Part shown: positions 27,970-36,411 of the stretch, piece by piece
Layout of the letters: the number at the start of each line of letters is the position of its first letter
How positions within the stretch are numbered: position 1 is the first letter of the stretch
From: an uncultured bacterium
GTDB taxonomy: Bacteria > Cyanobacteriota > Vampirovibrionia > Gastranaerophilales > Gastranaerophilaceae
NCBI GenBank assembly: GCA_949282195.1
Contig: CASDOW010000002.1
Span: 86,049-150,048, forward strand
Length of the DNA: 64,000 nt
Reading direction: 5' to 3'
The notes under the pieces: generated by a model
What the model was told of the DNA's origin: nothing
Databases searched by the model: none
Seen by the model: only the letters and a program-made list of their open reading frames with translations
Position numbers and translations under genes: made by a program

Positions 27970-28186
27970 TTATACTCCTGTCAATTCTTCGATAGGATCG
28001 CCAACTATTGTAACAATAGCTTTCTTTCCTGATTGTGTTCTACCAAATTTCATGCCCATTCTTTTTTGATGAGAAGGCATATAAACCGTTCTAACTTTCT
28101 TAACTTTGCGGTTTGGATAAGCCAGTGATGATAGGCTTTTTAATTACTTCGTATAATCTTTCTTTGTTGGTATTAGTGTTTGCCAT
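27970..28186 (-). pseudogene. rplW: Ribosomal protein L23 (uL23), internal deletion and frameshift
   Basis: The position between rplD and rplB is where rplW belongs. The ATG at 28186 overlaps the rplD stop by one base and opens MANTNTNKERLYEVIKKPII, a normal L23 N-terminus, but the frame ends after 28 codons at 28100-28102. Another frame, to the stop at 27970-27972, encodes AYPNRKVKKVRTVYMPSHQK, RMGMKFGRTQSGKKAIVTIV and [10 protein letters not shown], a normal L23 C-terminal half. About 25-30 residues of the middle are missing. L23 is the exit-tunnel docking protein for trigger factor and SRP and is essential, so this is either an assembly deletion or a truly broken copy. Confidence 0.8.
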
Positions 28187-28836
28187 TATTTTGCCAACCT
28201 TTCAGTGATTGAATTGATTGCAGCTTCAGTTGCAATAATTGTATCTGCATCAACCAAATCTTTAACATTTAAATTAGACGGTAATAATAATTTAACGCTT
28301 GGAATATTTCTTGCTGATAATACAAGATTTTTGTTTTCATCAGCAGTTAAATCTGCGATAATTAAAATCTTACCTTGTGCATTTAAATCTTTTAAAACTT
28401 TTGCCATAACTTTTGTTTTAGGTTCTGAAATTTCAGAAAAATCTTTAACAACTTTTATGATATCAAGTTTTGCGCTTAGCGCTGATTTTAATGCTAATTT
28501 ACGAGCTTTTTGAGGAAGAGCTGTTTCATAGCTTCTTGGTTTTGGTCCAAAAATAACGCCGCCGCCTCTAAATAACGGGCTTCTTAATGAACCTGCACGA
28601 GCTCTGCCTGTACCTTTTTGTTTCCAAGGTTTTTTACCACCACCAGAAACTTCTGCTCTTGTTTTTGCACATGCTAAACCTGCTCTTGCATTGTTTAATT
28701 GTCTTTTAAGAGCTAAGTACATAACATGCATGTTTGGTTCAACACCAAATACAGAACCTTCTAAACTCATTTGTCCAAGTTCTGAACCTTGTGTTGATAA
28801 TATTTTAACTGTTTTATTTTCGATATTTTTTGTCAT
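28186..28836 (-). CDS. rplD: Ribosomal protein L4 (uL4)
   Basis: The 216-residue protein contains the L4 loop sequence KKPWKQKGTGRARAGSLRSP and FGPKPRSYETALPQKARKLA. L4 extends into the exit tunnel and binds domain I of 23S rRNA; in many bacteria it represses its own operon. It starts nine bases after the rplC stop. Confidence 0.97.
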   Translation of the reverse strand: MTKNIENKTVKILSTQGSELGQMSLEGSVFGVEPNMHVMYLALKRQLNNARAGLACAKTRAEVSGGGKKPWKQKGTGRARAGSLRSPLFRGGGVIFGPKPRSYETALPQKARKLALKSALSAKLDIIKVVKDFSEISEPKTKVMAKVLKDLNAQGKILIIADLTADENKNLVLSARNIPSVKLLLPSNLNVKDLVDADTIIATEAAINSITERLAK

Positions 28837-28845
28837 TATGCACCT

Positions 28846-29481
28846 CTAATTCCATTTAGCTCTGGTAGGTTTTACTGTAACCAATTTACCTTCAGGGCCA
28901 GGAATTGCACCCTTGATTAATAGTAAGTTTTTGTCTGCAATAACTTTAGCTAGAGTTAATTTCTTAACTGTAACTCTTTCGTTACCCATATTACCAGCCA
29001 TTCTCTTACCTTTAACAACGCGGCTTGGAGTTGTACCAGCGCCGATTGAACCCGGAGCTCTGTGGTTTTTAGAACCGTGACCCATAGGTCCTCTTGAGAA
29101 GTTGTGTCTTTTTACAGTACCTTGGAAACCTTTACCGATTGAGCGACCTGTAACATCAACTTTCTCTACATTGTCTAAAACTTCTAAAGAAATTTTTTGA
29201 CCAACTTCAAATTTTGATGCGTCTTCTACTCTGAATTCTTGTAAATGTCTGAAGTTTTCAAGATTATTTTTCTTAAAATGACCAATTTGTGCTTTTGTTA
29301 AGTGTTTTTCTTTAGCAGCAACTACACCAACTTGAATAGCTTCATAGCCGTCAGTTTCTGTAGTTTTTACTTGAGTTACAACAGCTTCTTCAACAGCAAC
29401 AACGGTAACAGGGATGCATAACCCTGCTTCGTCATAAATTTGTGTCATTCCAAGTTTTTTTCCAATAACACCTAATGTCAT
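28846..29481 (-). CDS. rplC: Ribosomal protein L3 (uL3)
   Basis: The 211-residue protein begins MTLGVIGKKLGMTQIYDEAG and has the conserved GKGFQGTVKRHNFSRGPMGH and MGNERVTVKKLTLAKV segments. L3 starts 50S assembly and reaches towards the peptidyl transferase centre. It is separated from rpsJ by 138 AT-rich bases in which I see no further gene. Confidence 0.97.
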   Translation of the reverse strand: MTLGVIGKKLGMTQIYDEAGLCIPVTVVAVEEAVVTQVKTTETDGYEAIQVGVVAAKEKHLTKAQIGHFKKNNLENFRHLQEFRVEDASKFEVGQKISLEVLDNVEKVDVTGRSIGKGFQGTVKRHNFSRGPMGHGSKNHRAPGSIGAGTTPSRVVKGKRMAGNMGNERVTVKKLTLAKVIADKNLLLIKGAIPGPEGKLVTVKPTRAKWN

Positions 29482-29619
29482 GTTAAACCTTTCTGTTGTG
29501 AGAGCTACTTTTGAAAGTTTTTCTCTTGTTGTACTTACTTGCTTTGTTTGTTTTGCAAACTCTGCTTTTTACATAGATCACATTAATATTCAATTGTCAT
29601 GTGTCTTTAAATGAAGTAA

Positions 29620-29937
29620 TTATAGTTTTACTTCGATATCAACTCCTGAAGGAAGATCCATTCTTGATAATTCTTCAGTTGTTTGTTGAGTTGGTTCATA
29701 AATGTCGATAATTCTTTTATGAGTTCTCATTTCGAAATGTTCACGAGATTTTTTATCAACGTGAGGCGAACGAAGAACACAATATACTCTACGTTTTGTA
29801 GGAGTAGGAATAGGACCGGATACAGATGCACCTGTTCTTTTCGCAGTTTCTACAATTTTTTGAGCAGAACTATCAATCAATTGATGGTCGTATGCTTTTA
29901 AACATACTCTGATTCTTTGTCTGTTTGCTGTGCTCAT
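29620..29937 (-). CDS. rpsJ: Ribosomal protein S10 (uS10/NusE)
   Basis: The 105-residue protein has [40 protein letters not shown] and [20 protein letters not shown], the standard S10 sequence. It acts in the small-subunit head and as the NusE antitermination factor. It is the first gene of the operon. The elongation-factor genes that often precede it are not present upstream. Confidence 0.97.
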   Translation of the reverse strand: MSTANRQRIRVCLKAYDHQLIDSSAQKIVETAKRTGASVSGPIPTPTKRRVYCVLRSPHVDKKSREHFEMRTHKRIIDIYEPTQQTTEELSRMDLPSGVDIEVKL

Positions 29938-29987
29938 TTTACCTTTATTACCTTTACTATGTAGTCTAATACAATATGGTACATTTT

Positions 29988-30016
29988 AGCGTATAACAAA
30001 CAAAATCGCTCGTCAA
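29988..30016 (-). promoter_or_regulatory. Promoter of the S10 operon
   Basis: On the minus strand TTGACG (30016-30011) and TACGCT (29993-29988) have a 17-base spacer and give a leader of about 45 bases before rpsJ. The -35 is strong and the -10 weak. Confidence 0.4.
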
Positions 30017-30086
30017 CAAGTTTTTTGAAATTGTTTGTTACATAACTTTAAAAACTCTAAAAATTTTTTTTTGCACAAAATTAAAA

Positions 30087-31145
30087 TTAAATTTTGTAAC
30101 CTTGAACAAATTTTTTAGGTAAATATTCACCAATTGTTGTAACTAAAATTTCATTTTCAAGATTTAAAATTAAAAGAGTATCGCCTGATGCGTGTTTTTG
30201 TCTAATTCTACCCAGAGTTTTTATTGATACAACACCGTCTTTAATTTCAGAATTATTATATTCATCACCAAAATAACAAACTGCTTTTATTTCAAGATTT
30301 CCGTCAGTCTTTTGCATAGCTTCTGCGCAAGCATGCTCTAAAGGTTCAACAAACCACCTTTTTGTCCAATCAAGCTTTTTAAATGTCATTATTTCGTCCC
30401 CAAAAAAGACAGACGCTATAATATTTTGCCCTGAAATTTTAACTAAATTATTATTTTTATATGCTTCATATGTTTTAAAAAGAATATTTTTAATTATATT
30501 TTTATCAATTTTAAATTTTAACAAAGATTTTTGAGCTAAAGGGGTAGTTTTTATATCTTTATTTTCTGAATAAATACTCGAGGTTTTAACTATTCTATAT
30601 GGCAATAAATCAACCAATTTTGTAGCTGAAATTTTTAAAATTCTGTCTTCTTTTCGAACAAAAGAAAAAATCATTGTATCTTCATCAAAACATCTGTTTG
30701 TATTAAGCCAAGACAAACAATCTTCACAAGGAACGATAAAATCATAATAATCATTTATGTCGATATTAGATGACATACACATATATTTAATTTTAAAATC
30801 AAATCCGCTTTGAGGATTTTTCATATATGAAACAAGGGCGTAATTATAAGCGCTTAAAATGGCAGACCTTTCACCGCACACAGATGAAATATCGTTTCTT
30901 GTGTTATTAAAATTTGTTCCAAGACTCCATTTGTTTTTATTAGTGCAGACATAAGTTGCAAAGCCTCTATTAGTAACATTACCCACTTTGACATTTGTTT
31001 TTGCTAATTTATGAGCTTCCAGAAGTTTATTATAAATTTCTATTTTTTCTTCCAAAGACAAATCTATCCCGTAATCAGATATAACGGGAATTTTTTCAAT
31101 ATCGACTTCTGAAATTGTTTCAAGGGAAATTTTTTCTTCTGCCAT
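30087..31145 (-). CDS. Tandem cytidine deaminase-like protein
   Basis: The 352-residue protein has two deaminase-fold units. The first shows the zinc site of tetrameric cytidine deaminases: C90-G-E92 in SSVCGERSAILSAYN and P-C140-E-D-C143, so it is likely catalytic. The second (about 215-345) contains EPLEHACAEAMQKT with C273 and E275, but no matching P-C-x-x-C, and is probably inactive. A catalytic plus degenerate pair is known in E. coli Cdd, although spacing and flanks here differ and the length is greater. The substrate could be cytidine, another base or a nucleic acid. It lies alone upstream of the ribosomal operon promoter. Confidence 0.65.
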   Translation of the reverse strand: MAEEKISLETISEVDIEKIPVISDYGIDLSLEEKIEIYNKLLEAHKLAKTNVKVGNVTNRGFATYVCTNKNKWSLGTNFNNTRNDISSVCGERSAILSAYNYALVSYMKNPQSGFDFKIKYMCMSSNIDINDYYDFIVPCEDCLSWLNTNRCFDEDTMIFSFVRKEDRILKISATKLVDLLPYRIVKTSSIYSENKDIKTTPLAQKSLLKFKIDKNIIKNILFKTYEAYKNNNLVKISGQNIIASVFFGDEIMTFKKLDWTKRWFVEPLEHACAEAMQKTDGNLEIKAVCYFGDEYNNSEIKDGVVSIKTLGRIRQKHASGDTLLILNLENEILVTTIGEYLPKKFVQGYKI

Positions 31146-31203
31146 TGTTAATACATCTACACTTATCCTATACCTATTAAAACCGCTAAAAATATTTTTT
31201 GCA

Positions 31204-31241
31204 AGAAAAAATTAAATCCACTTTCAAAAATGAAGTGGATT
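31204..31241 (-). terminator. Terminator downstream of the chrA genes
   Basis: AATCCACTT (31215-31223) pairs with AAGTGGATT (31233-31241), and on the minus strand an AT-rich stretch with TTTTTT follows. It is the nearest terminator for transcripts coming from chrA. Confidence 0.55.
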
Positions 31242-31569
31242 ACCCTTAGTCTAGTAGTTAACCTAATTAAAACTTTTTTCGTTGTTAATAATCTAAAATT
31301 CATTCCGTATACTCAACCTTAATTAAGCCATCACTCCTTTCAAAAGTGTTTAAATTGAACTCCTTGACTATATTTACATTCTAGTAGGGCAAGATTTTGC
31401 ATGCAATAAAAATGTTTGTTAAAAAATTTTTACAATGGTTGTATTTAAAGAATATTAAACGAAAATTCGTGTTTACAAACTTAATATTGAAATTTTTTAT
31501 TGACAAAAGCTTAAGCAAAGAAAAAATAAAGCCTAAACCATGCCAAAAAGCTCAAAATTCAATAATAGC
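31242..31569 (-). other. Intergenic stretch without a convincing gene
   Basis: These 328 bases lie between the chrA stop and a terminator. Small reading frames on both strands are Lys- or Phe-rich, lack good start contexts, or run through the terminator stem. I see no promoter or RNA motif that I can support. Confidence 0.4.
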
Positions 31570-32127
31570 CTATTTAAGAAAATAAACACAAACACCAAAA
31601 ATTCCCGCAATTGCCATATAAATTATCGGATCTCTTTTTAACTTAAAAGTCAATAAAAATAAGAAAACAACAAGCGCAAAACCCAGATAATCAACCTTTG
31701 AAAAATCCAGCTTGCTATTTAAAATTAAATTATAAAATAATTTCGCTCCAACACTTGTTATTAAAGCACAAGACGTCGGACGCAAAACATACAAAATCGA
31801 TTTTACATATTTATTTTCACTAAATTTTCGATACAGACGAAATACTTGACTTGTAATGATTATCATTGGCAAAATTAAACCAAAGCTTGAAATAAACGCT
31901 CCTAAAAGCCCTAATGTCTGATAACCTGCAAAAGTAGCCATATTAAGCCCTATTGGCCCCGGAGTAATACCTGAAATTGCAATCAATTGAACCAGTTGTT
32001 CATGAGAAAACCAATTATAAGTATCAGCCATTAAATACAAAAAAGGCAAAGACGCATATCCGCCGCCATAAGTAAATAAGCCCACTTTTAAAAATTCAAA
32101 AAACAAGAGAAAATATGTACTATGCAT
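31570..32127 (-). CDS. chrA: Chromate transporter family protein, second half
   Basis: The 185-residue membrane protein has the CHR signature in its N-terminal part (FEFLKVGLFTYGGGYASLPF and ISGITPGPIGLNMATFAGYQ) and about six hydrophobic helices. It is a short-chain CHR protein; two such halves, encoded side by side, together correspond to the two domains of full-length ChrA. It overlaps the first half by eight bases. Family members export chromate or other anions; the substrate here is unknown. Confidence 0.85.
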   Translation of the reverse strand: MHSTYFLLFFEFLKVGLFTYGGGYASLPFLYLMADTYNWFSHEQLVQLIAISGITPGPIGLNMATFAGYQTLGLLGAFISSFGLILPMIIITSQVFRLYRKFSENKYVKSILYVLRPTSCALITSVGAKLFYNLILNSKLDFSKVDYLGFALVVFLFLLTFKLKRDPIIYMAIAGIFGVCVYFLK

Positions 32128-32674
32128 TATTACCCCTCTTGTCTTTTACAATTTGAAAAATTACCCCTAAAAATATTGAACCTATAATCAAATAAGCAGG
32201 ATTAACCTTTAATATAGCCAAAATCAAAATAAATACAAACCAAAAAGCACTAAATAAATCAACAATGCTTTTTGACCACATTTCTTTTAAAGCAAGATAA
32301 ATCAAAACAATAACAGATAAATTCACACCCCAAAAAAGGCTTTCAATAAAAGGTATGGCTAAAATTTTATTCAATAAATGGGCTATAATTACAATTGAAA
32401 CAAAAGGAGAAAAGCTCATGCCAATTATTGCAGCCAGAGCGCCTTTAATTTTTGCCAATTTATAGCCAACCAAAATCGACATATTAGCAGCAATAATCCC
32501 CGGTAAACACTGACTTACGCAATAATAATCACATAATTCATCTTCATTTAACCAATTTCTTTTTTCAATTAGCTCACTTTTCATAATGGGAATAATCACA
32601 TAACCCCCGCCAAGAAGAATTATGCCGATTTTTAAAAAAACTTTAAATACATCAAAAAAAGAAATTTTTTTCAT
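32120..32674 (-). CDS. chrA: Chromate transporter family protein, first half
   Basis: The 184-residue membrane protein has FLKIGIILLGGGYVIIPIMK, EKRNWLNEDELCDYYCVSQC and LPGIIAANMSILVGYKLAKI, the CHR domain in its N-terminal form. With the overlapping downstream gene it makes the usual paired short-chain ChrA transporter in the inner membrane. It follows the glycosyltransferase gene by 10 bases. Confidence 0.85.
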   Translation of the reverse strand: MKKISFFDVFKVFLKIGIILLGGGYVIIPIMKSELIEKRNWLNEDELCDYYCVSQCLPGIIAANMSILVGYKLAKIKGALAAIIGMSFSPFVSIVIIAHLLNKILAIPFIESLFWGVNLSVIVLIYLALKEMWSKSIVDLFSAFWFVFILILAILKVNPAYLIIGSIFLGVIFQIVKDKRGNNA

Positions 32675-32684
32675 AACGATAATT

Positions 32685-33587
32685 TTATCTTAAACAAAGG
32701 AAATATTTAATCAAAAAAGATAAGTAATTCTGAGAGGTGATTATAGACTCATAAATTTTAAAATATCTTTTAAATTTCACATCTTTTGTATCTAAAATAT
32801 TAAATTCATTTTCGTAATTTTTTATTAACTTATATACTGAATATTTTTTATAAATATTTTTAAAATCTAAATAATGCCAAATTAAACACCTCAAAACAAT
32901 GTTTTTAAAATCATCAGTCCTTTTTTCAAACACGCCATTCTTAATTAAAAGTTCTTTTAATTCTTTTGAAGCATAAAATATATTTTCAAGCTCTCTTTTT
33001 TTTGACAGGGAATTTTTTCTTATTCTATGAAAAACAAGACAATCATCAAGATAAACAATTTTATTTGATAAAAAATAAACCCCGTAAGAAAATAAAAAAT
33101 CTTCTGAAGAATTAAAAGATGAAAATTTTAAATCATATTTTTCAATAAGTTCTTTTTTAACTAATTTATCCCATGCCCAGCCTTGAGGATAAGGAAAATT
33201 ATTATGAATTTTTCCCTTTGTTTTCGGGTTTTTCTTAAATTCTCTTGAAACACAAATTGCACAATCCGAGCTATTTTGAACAATCTTTTTATGCATTTTT
33301 AACAAAAAATCTCTGTCAAAAATATCATCACCGTCCAAAAACAAAATATAATCTCCGACAGCCTTTTTTAGCGCAAAATTTCTTATAACACCGGCGCCTT
33401 TATGTTCTTTTTGATACAAAGTAATTTGAGGATATTTTTCAAGAATTTTAACCGAATTGTCATCAGACCCGTCATCAACAACAATTAATTCAAAATCTTT
33501 AAATGACTGATTTAAGATTGAATTAATTGTATCTTCGATATAATTTTTCAAATTGTAAACAGGAATTATTATTGAAATTTTAGGCAT
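32685..33587 (-). CDS. Family 2 glycosyltransferase
   Basis: The 300-residue enzyme begins MPKISIIIPVYNLKNYIEDT and has the GT-A nucleotide-sugar site (LIVVDDGSDDNSV), the KGAGVIRNFALKKAVGDY segment and the metal-binding FLDGDD. It transfers a sugar from a nucleotide donor, probably to a cell-surface polysaccharide or lipid carrier. No polysaccharide cluster surrounds it, so the acceptor cannot be guessed. It starts two bases after the upstream gene ends. Confidence 0.9.
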   Translation of the reverse strand: MPKISIIIPVYNLKNYIEDTINSILNQSFKDFELIVVDDGSDDNSVKILEKYPQITLYQKEHKGAGVIRNFALKKAVGDYILFLDGDDIFDRDFLLKMHKKIVQNSSDCAICVSREFKKNPKTKGKIHNNFPYPQGWAWDKLVKKELIEKYDLKFSSFNSSEDFLFSYGVYFLSNKIVYLDDCLVFHRIRKNSLSKKRELENIFYASKELKELLIKNGVFEKRTDDFKNIVLRCLIWHYLDFKNIYKKYSVYKLIKNYENEFNILDTKDVKFKRYFKIYESIITSQNYLSFLIKYFLCLR

Positions 33588-33589
33588 AA

Positions 33590-34207
33590 TTAAAACTTAA
33601 GCGCATTAATAAAACCTTGTGCTATTGTAGGATTAAACGCTTTTTTATCCACAATTGTAACAATTAGTTTGCTTGAGGGTTCTTTTGCTTTTTCATTTGT
33701 TGTTGAATAACAAGCAATTATTCCAACAACATTTTTAAAAGGAACATTTTTTACTTTTGCACTAAATTTTATAAAAGGAATTGTTTTATTTTTTGCAATA
33801 TAGCTTCCTCTTTGGATAACCTGAAATTCCTCAAAAGTAATAAATGAATCCTTTAATTTATTCAAAAGGTCATTAATCTTTGTGTCAATTTCTCTTGTTT
33901 GAAAATCTTTTGGTGAAATTGTTTTTTCATTTTTTAAATCATAAATTGTAATTTTTTGACCTGTGGGCAAATATTTAGCACTGATTTTTTTATAGCCCAA
34001 TATATTAAAACTTCGCGATAATTGATAATCGCCTGAAACATTTGAAAAATCTGCATAATTTTTTTCTGTTTTAATAAATTCTTCCCTTGGGGGGTTTTGA
34101 TAATCATTTATTGAATTTTTAACATACGTATATCCGCCAAGCGCAAAAAAAGCAACTATAACAGCTATAAAAATAATTTTTTTAAATATACTTTTTAAAC
34201 AACCCAT
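33590..34207 (-). CDS. Membrane-anchored protein of unknown function
   Basis: The 205-residue protein has one N-terminal helix (about residues 9-29: IIFIAVIVAFFALGGYTYVK) and an extracytoplasmic domain of alternating strands, including a DFSNVSGDYQLSRSFNILGY segment. The last part repeats Ile/Val-rich strands ending GFINALKF. I do not recognise a family. Its stop is two bases from the glycosyltransferase start, so the two are probably co-transcribed. Confidence 0.7.
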   Translation of the reverse strand: MGCLKSIFKKIIFIAVIVAFFALGGYTYVKNSINDYQNPPREEFIKTEKNYADFSNVSGDYQLSRSFNILGYKKISAKYLPTGQKITIYDLKNEKTISPKDFQTREIDTKINDLLNKLKDSFITFEEFQVIQRGSYIAKNKTIPFIKFSAKVKNVPFKNVVGIIACYSTTNEKAKEPSSKLIVTIVDKKAFNPTIAQGFINALKF

Positions 34208-34225
34208 AATTAACCTCGCTCAATA

Positions 34226-34298
34226 AGCCGATAGTGGGACTCGAACCCACGACCTGCGCATTACGAATGCGACGCTCTACCATCTGAGCTATATCGGC
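34226..34298 (-). tRNA. tRNA-Thr (anticodon CGT)
   Basis: The 73-base cloverleaf has acceptor stem GCCGATA/TATCGGC, D stem GCTC/GAGC, an anticodon loop TTCGTAA giving CGT, and a T arm GTGGG-TTCGAGT-CCCAC. The top pair of the anticodon stem (27-43) is mismatched, as it is in E. coli thrW. No 3' CCA is encoded. Confidence 0.95.
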
Positions 34299-34323
34299 AC
34301 AAAAATATAATACCATAAATAAA

Positions 34324-34352
34324 TTGACAAAGTAAGAAATTTAATCTATATT
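34324..34352 (+). promoter_or_regulatory. Strong sigma70 promoter of thiGH
   Basis: A perfect TTGACA at 34324-34329 and TATATT at 34347-34352 have a 17-base spacer. Transcription should begin near 34359 and produce a leader of about 90 bases. Confidence 0.75.
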
Positions 34353-34358
34353 TAAAGT

Positions 34359-34447
34359 ATATATATTGCGCGAAACGCAAACAAAGGGGCGCACCACCAA
34401 AAAGGTACGATTAAACCCTGGTTTGCGTTTTTATTTTGGAGAATATT
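34359..34447 (+). promoter_or_regulatory. Structured leader of thiGH, candidate riboswitch or attenuator
   Basis: The leader holds a small hairpin TTGCG-CGAAA-CGCAA at 34366-34380. The right arm of that hairpin can instead pair, as AAACGCAAAC (34373-34382), with GTTTGCGTTT at 34421-34430, a ten-base stem followed by a T-rich run (TTTTTATTTT). The enclosed 38 bases include GGGG and ACC that can pair with CCC and GGT. Two mutually exclusive stems, one of which looks like a terminator, are the usual layout of a transcriptional switch. The conserved core of the TPP riboswitch (CTGAGA and the distal loop) is not present, so the ligand is unknown. Confidence 0.5.
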
Positions 34448-35206
34448 ATGAGAGATGTATTGAAAATAGGAAAATACGAGTTTAATTCAAGATTTATCTT
34501 GGGTTCGGGAAAATATAACACAAAACTCATTAAATCAGCAATCGAAGACGCTGAAGCCGAAATTATTACAATGTCTTTAAGAAGAATAAACACCGATTGC
34601 GACAACATTCTTGATTATATTCCCGAAAACATTAAAATTCTTCCTAATACATCAGGAGCAAGAAACTCCGATGAAGCGCTAAGAATTGCTCTTTTAGCGA
34701 GAGAATTATCAGGGGCGGATATGATTAAAATTGAAGTTATAAAAGATTCGAAATATCTTCTGCCCGATAACTACGAAACAACCTTGGCTGTTGAAAAGTT
34801 AGCAAATGAGGGGTTTATCGCGCTTCCTTATATGTATCCTGATTTAAATTTTGCAAGAGATATGAAAAACGCAGGCGCTCAAGCTATTATGCCCTTAGCT
34901 TCTCCGATTGGAACAAACAAAGGGTTATCAACCAAAGAGTTTATTAAAATTTTAATTGAAGAAATTGATTTACCCATAATTGTGGATGCAGGAATAGGCA
35001 AACCCCACCAAGCAGCTGAGGCAATGGAATTGGGAGTAGATGCAATTATGGCAAATACTGCTATTGCAACATCAGGTGATATTAATTTAATGGCGAAAGC
35101 CTTTAAACACGCAATTATAGCAGGAAGATTGGCATATTTAGCTAAAATGGGCGAGGTAAAAGACACAGCACAAGCCTCAAGCCCTCTAACAGGTTTTTTG
35201 GAATAA
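34448..35206 (+). CDS. thiG: Thiazole synthase
   Basis: The 252-residue enzyme forms the thiazole phosphate of thiamin from deoxyxylulose phosphate, dehydroglycine and ThiS thiocarboxylate. Typical segments are KIGKYEFNSRFILGSGKY, LPNTSGARNSDEAL and IVDAGIGKPHQAAEAMELG with VDAIMANTAIA. The Schiff-base lysine is within MIKIEVIKD. The ATG at 34448 is chosen because GGAG lies seven bases upstream; an in-frame TTG four codons earlier has no such site. thiH follows after four bases. No thiS or thiC gene is nearby. Confidence 0.95.
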   Translation: MRDVLKIGKYEFNSRFILGSGKYNTKLIKSAIEDAEAEIITMSLRRINTDCDNILDYIPENIKILPNTSGARNSDEALRIALLARELSGADMIKIEVIKDSKYLLPDNYETTLAVEKLANEGFIALPYMYPDLNFARDMKNAGAQAIMPLASPIGTNKGLSTKEFIKILIEEIDLPIIVDAGIGKPHQAAEAMELGVDAIMANTAIATSGDINLMAKAFKHAIIAGRLAYLAKMGEVKDTAQASSPLTGFLE

Positions 35207-35210
35207 AATT

Positions 35211-36362
35211 ATGATAAATGAAATTGAAAAATATTTTCCTGATATGGAAGTAATAAATTCCGATATTGAAGAAAAAATTCACTCTGCTTTAGATAAAGCA
35301 AACTTTGAAAAATACACAAAAGAGGATGTCATCAAAGCACTAAATAAAGAAACTCTCGATATTGATGACTTTTGCGCGTTATTATCTAATCCTGCCAAAG
35401 ATTTAATTGAAGAAATAGCCAAAAGAGCAAAAAAGGAAAGAGAAAGATACTTTGGAAAAAATGTCTATTTTTTCACACCGTTATATATTTCAAACTATTG
35501 CGAAAATCAATGTGTTTATTGCGGATTTAACTGCAAAAATAATATAAAAAGAGCTAAATTAGGTTTTGATGAAATTGAAAAAGAATTAATCGAAATTAAA
35601 AAATCGGGCCTTGAAGAAATTCTTATTCTAACCGGTGAATCAAGAACAAAATCAGATGTTCAATATATTGGTCAATCCATTCAATTAGCCAAAAAATATT
35701 TTAAAAATATAGGAATAGAAATTTATCCTCTTAATACTGATGAATACAATTATCTTCATAAAATGGGTGCTGATTATGTAACAGTATTTCAAGAAACTTA
35801 TGACAAAACTACTTATGAAAAAAAACACCTAAAAGGACATAAAAGAATTTATCCTTATAGGCTTAATTCTCAAGAAAGAGCAATTTTAGGAGGTATCAGA
35901 GGTGTGGCTTTTGGTGCGCTATTGGGGCTTTTTGACTATAAAAAAGATACATTAGCGACAGCTTGTCATATGTATTATTTACAAAAAAAATATCCGCATG
36001 CTGAAATTTCCGTTTCAATTCCAAGGCTTCGCCCGACAGTTATAGATAATTCAATTAACCCGAACGAAGTTAAAGAACTGGAATTATTGCAAATAATGTG
36101 TGCCTATAGAATTTTTATGCCTTTTATTAACATGACAATTTCAACAAGAGAAAGAGCAGATTTTAGAAATAACGCCGTTCAAATTGCCGCAACAAAAATC
36201 TCTGCAGGTGTTTCAACAGGAATCGGCGAGCACACAAAAAAAGAAAAAGACGGCGATAATCAATTTGAAATAGCAGATTCAAGAAGTGTTGATGAAATTT
36301 ATAAAACCCTTGAAAATTTAGGTATGCAGCCTATTATGAATGATTATATTTATGTGGGTTAA
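35211..36362 (+). CDS. thiH: Tyrosine lyase ThiH (2-iminoacetate synthase)
   Basis: The 383-residue radical-SAM enzyme has the cluster motif CENQCVYCGF (CxxxCxxC) at about residue 101 and the ThiH segments GADYVTVFQETYD, HLKGHKRIYPYRL and RLRPTVIDNSINP. It cleaves tyrosine to dehydroglycine for ThiG, so this lineage makes the thiazole part anaerobically and not through the ThiO oxidase. It is co-transcribed with thiG after a four-base gap. Confidence 0.96.
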   Translation: MINEIEKYFPDMEVINSDIEEKIHSALDKANFEKYTKEDVIKALNKETLDIDDFCALLSNPAKDLIEEIAKRAKKERERYFGKNVYFFTPLYISNYCENQCVYCGFNCKNNIKRAKLGFDEIEKELIEIKKSGLEEILILTGESRTKSDVQYIGQSIQLAKKYFKNIGIEIYPLNTDEYNYLHKMGADYVTVFQETYDKTTYEKKHLKGHKRIYPYRLNSQERAILGGIRGVAFGALLGLFDYKKDTLATACHMYYLQKKYPHAEISVSIPRLRPTVIDNSINPNEVKELELLQIMCAYRIFMPFINMTISTRERADFRNNAVQIAATKISAGVSTGIGEHTKKEKDGDNQFEIADSRSVDEIYKTLENLGMQPIMNDYIYVG

Positions 36363-36411
36363 TAAATTTAAAATTACTAAATAGAAAACATGATTTTAAC
36401 CGTAAACAAAA

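Noticed and set aside
31397..31585. 62-codon plus-strand frame after the deaminase gene.
   Set aside because: It is Lys- and Phe-rich, has no start context and overlaps the end of chrA on the other strand.
34359..34447. TPP riboswitch upstream of thiG.
   Set aside because: The conserved CTGAGA core and the second conserved loop are missing on this strand.
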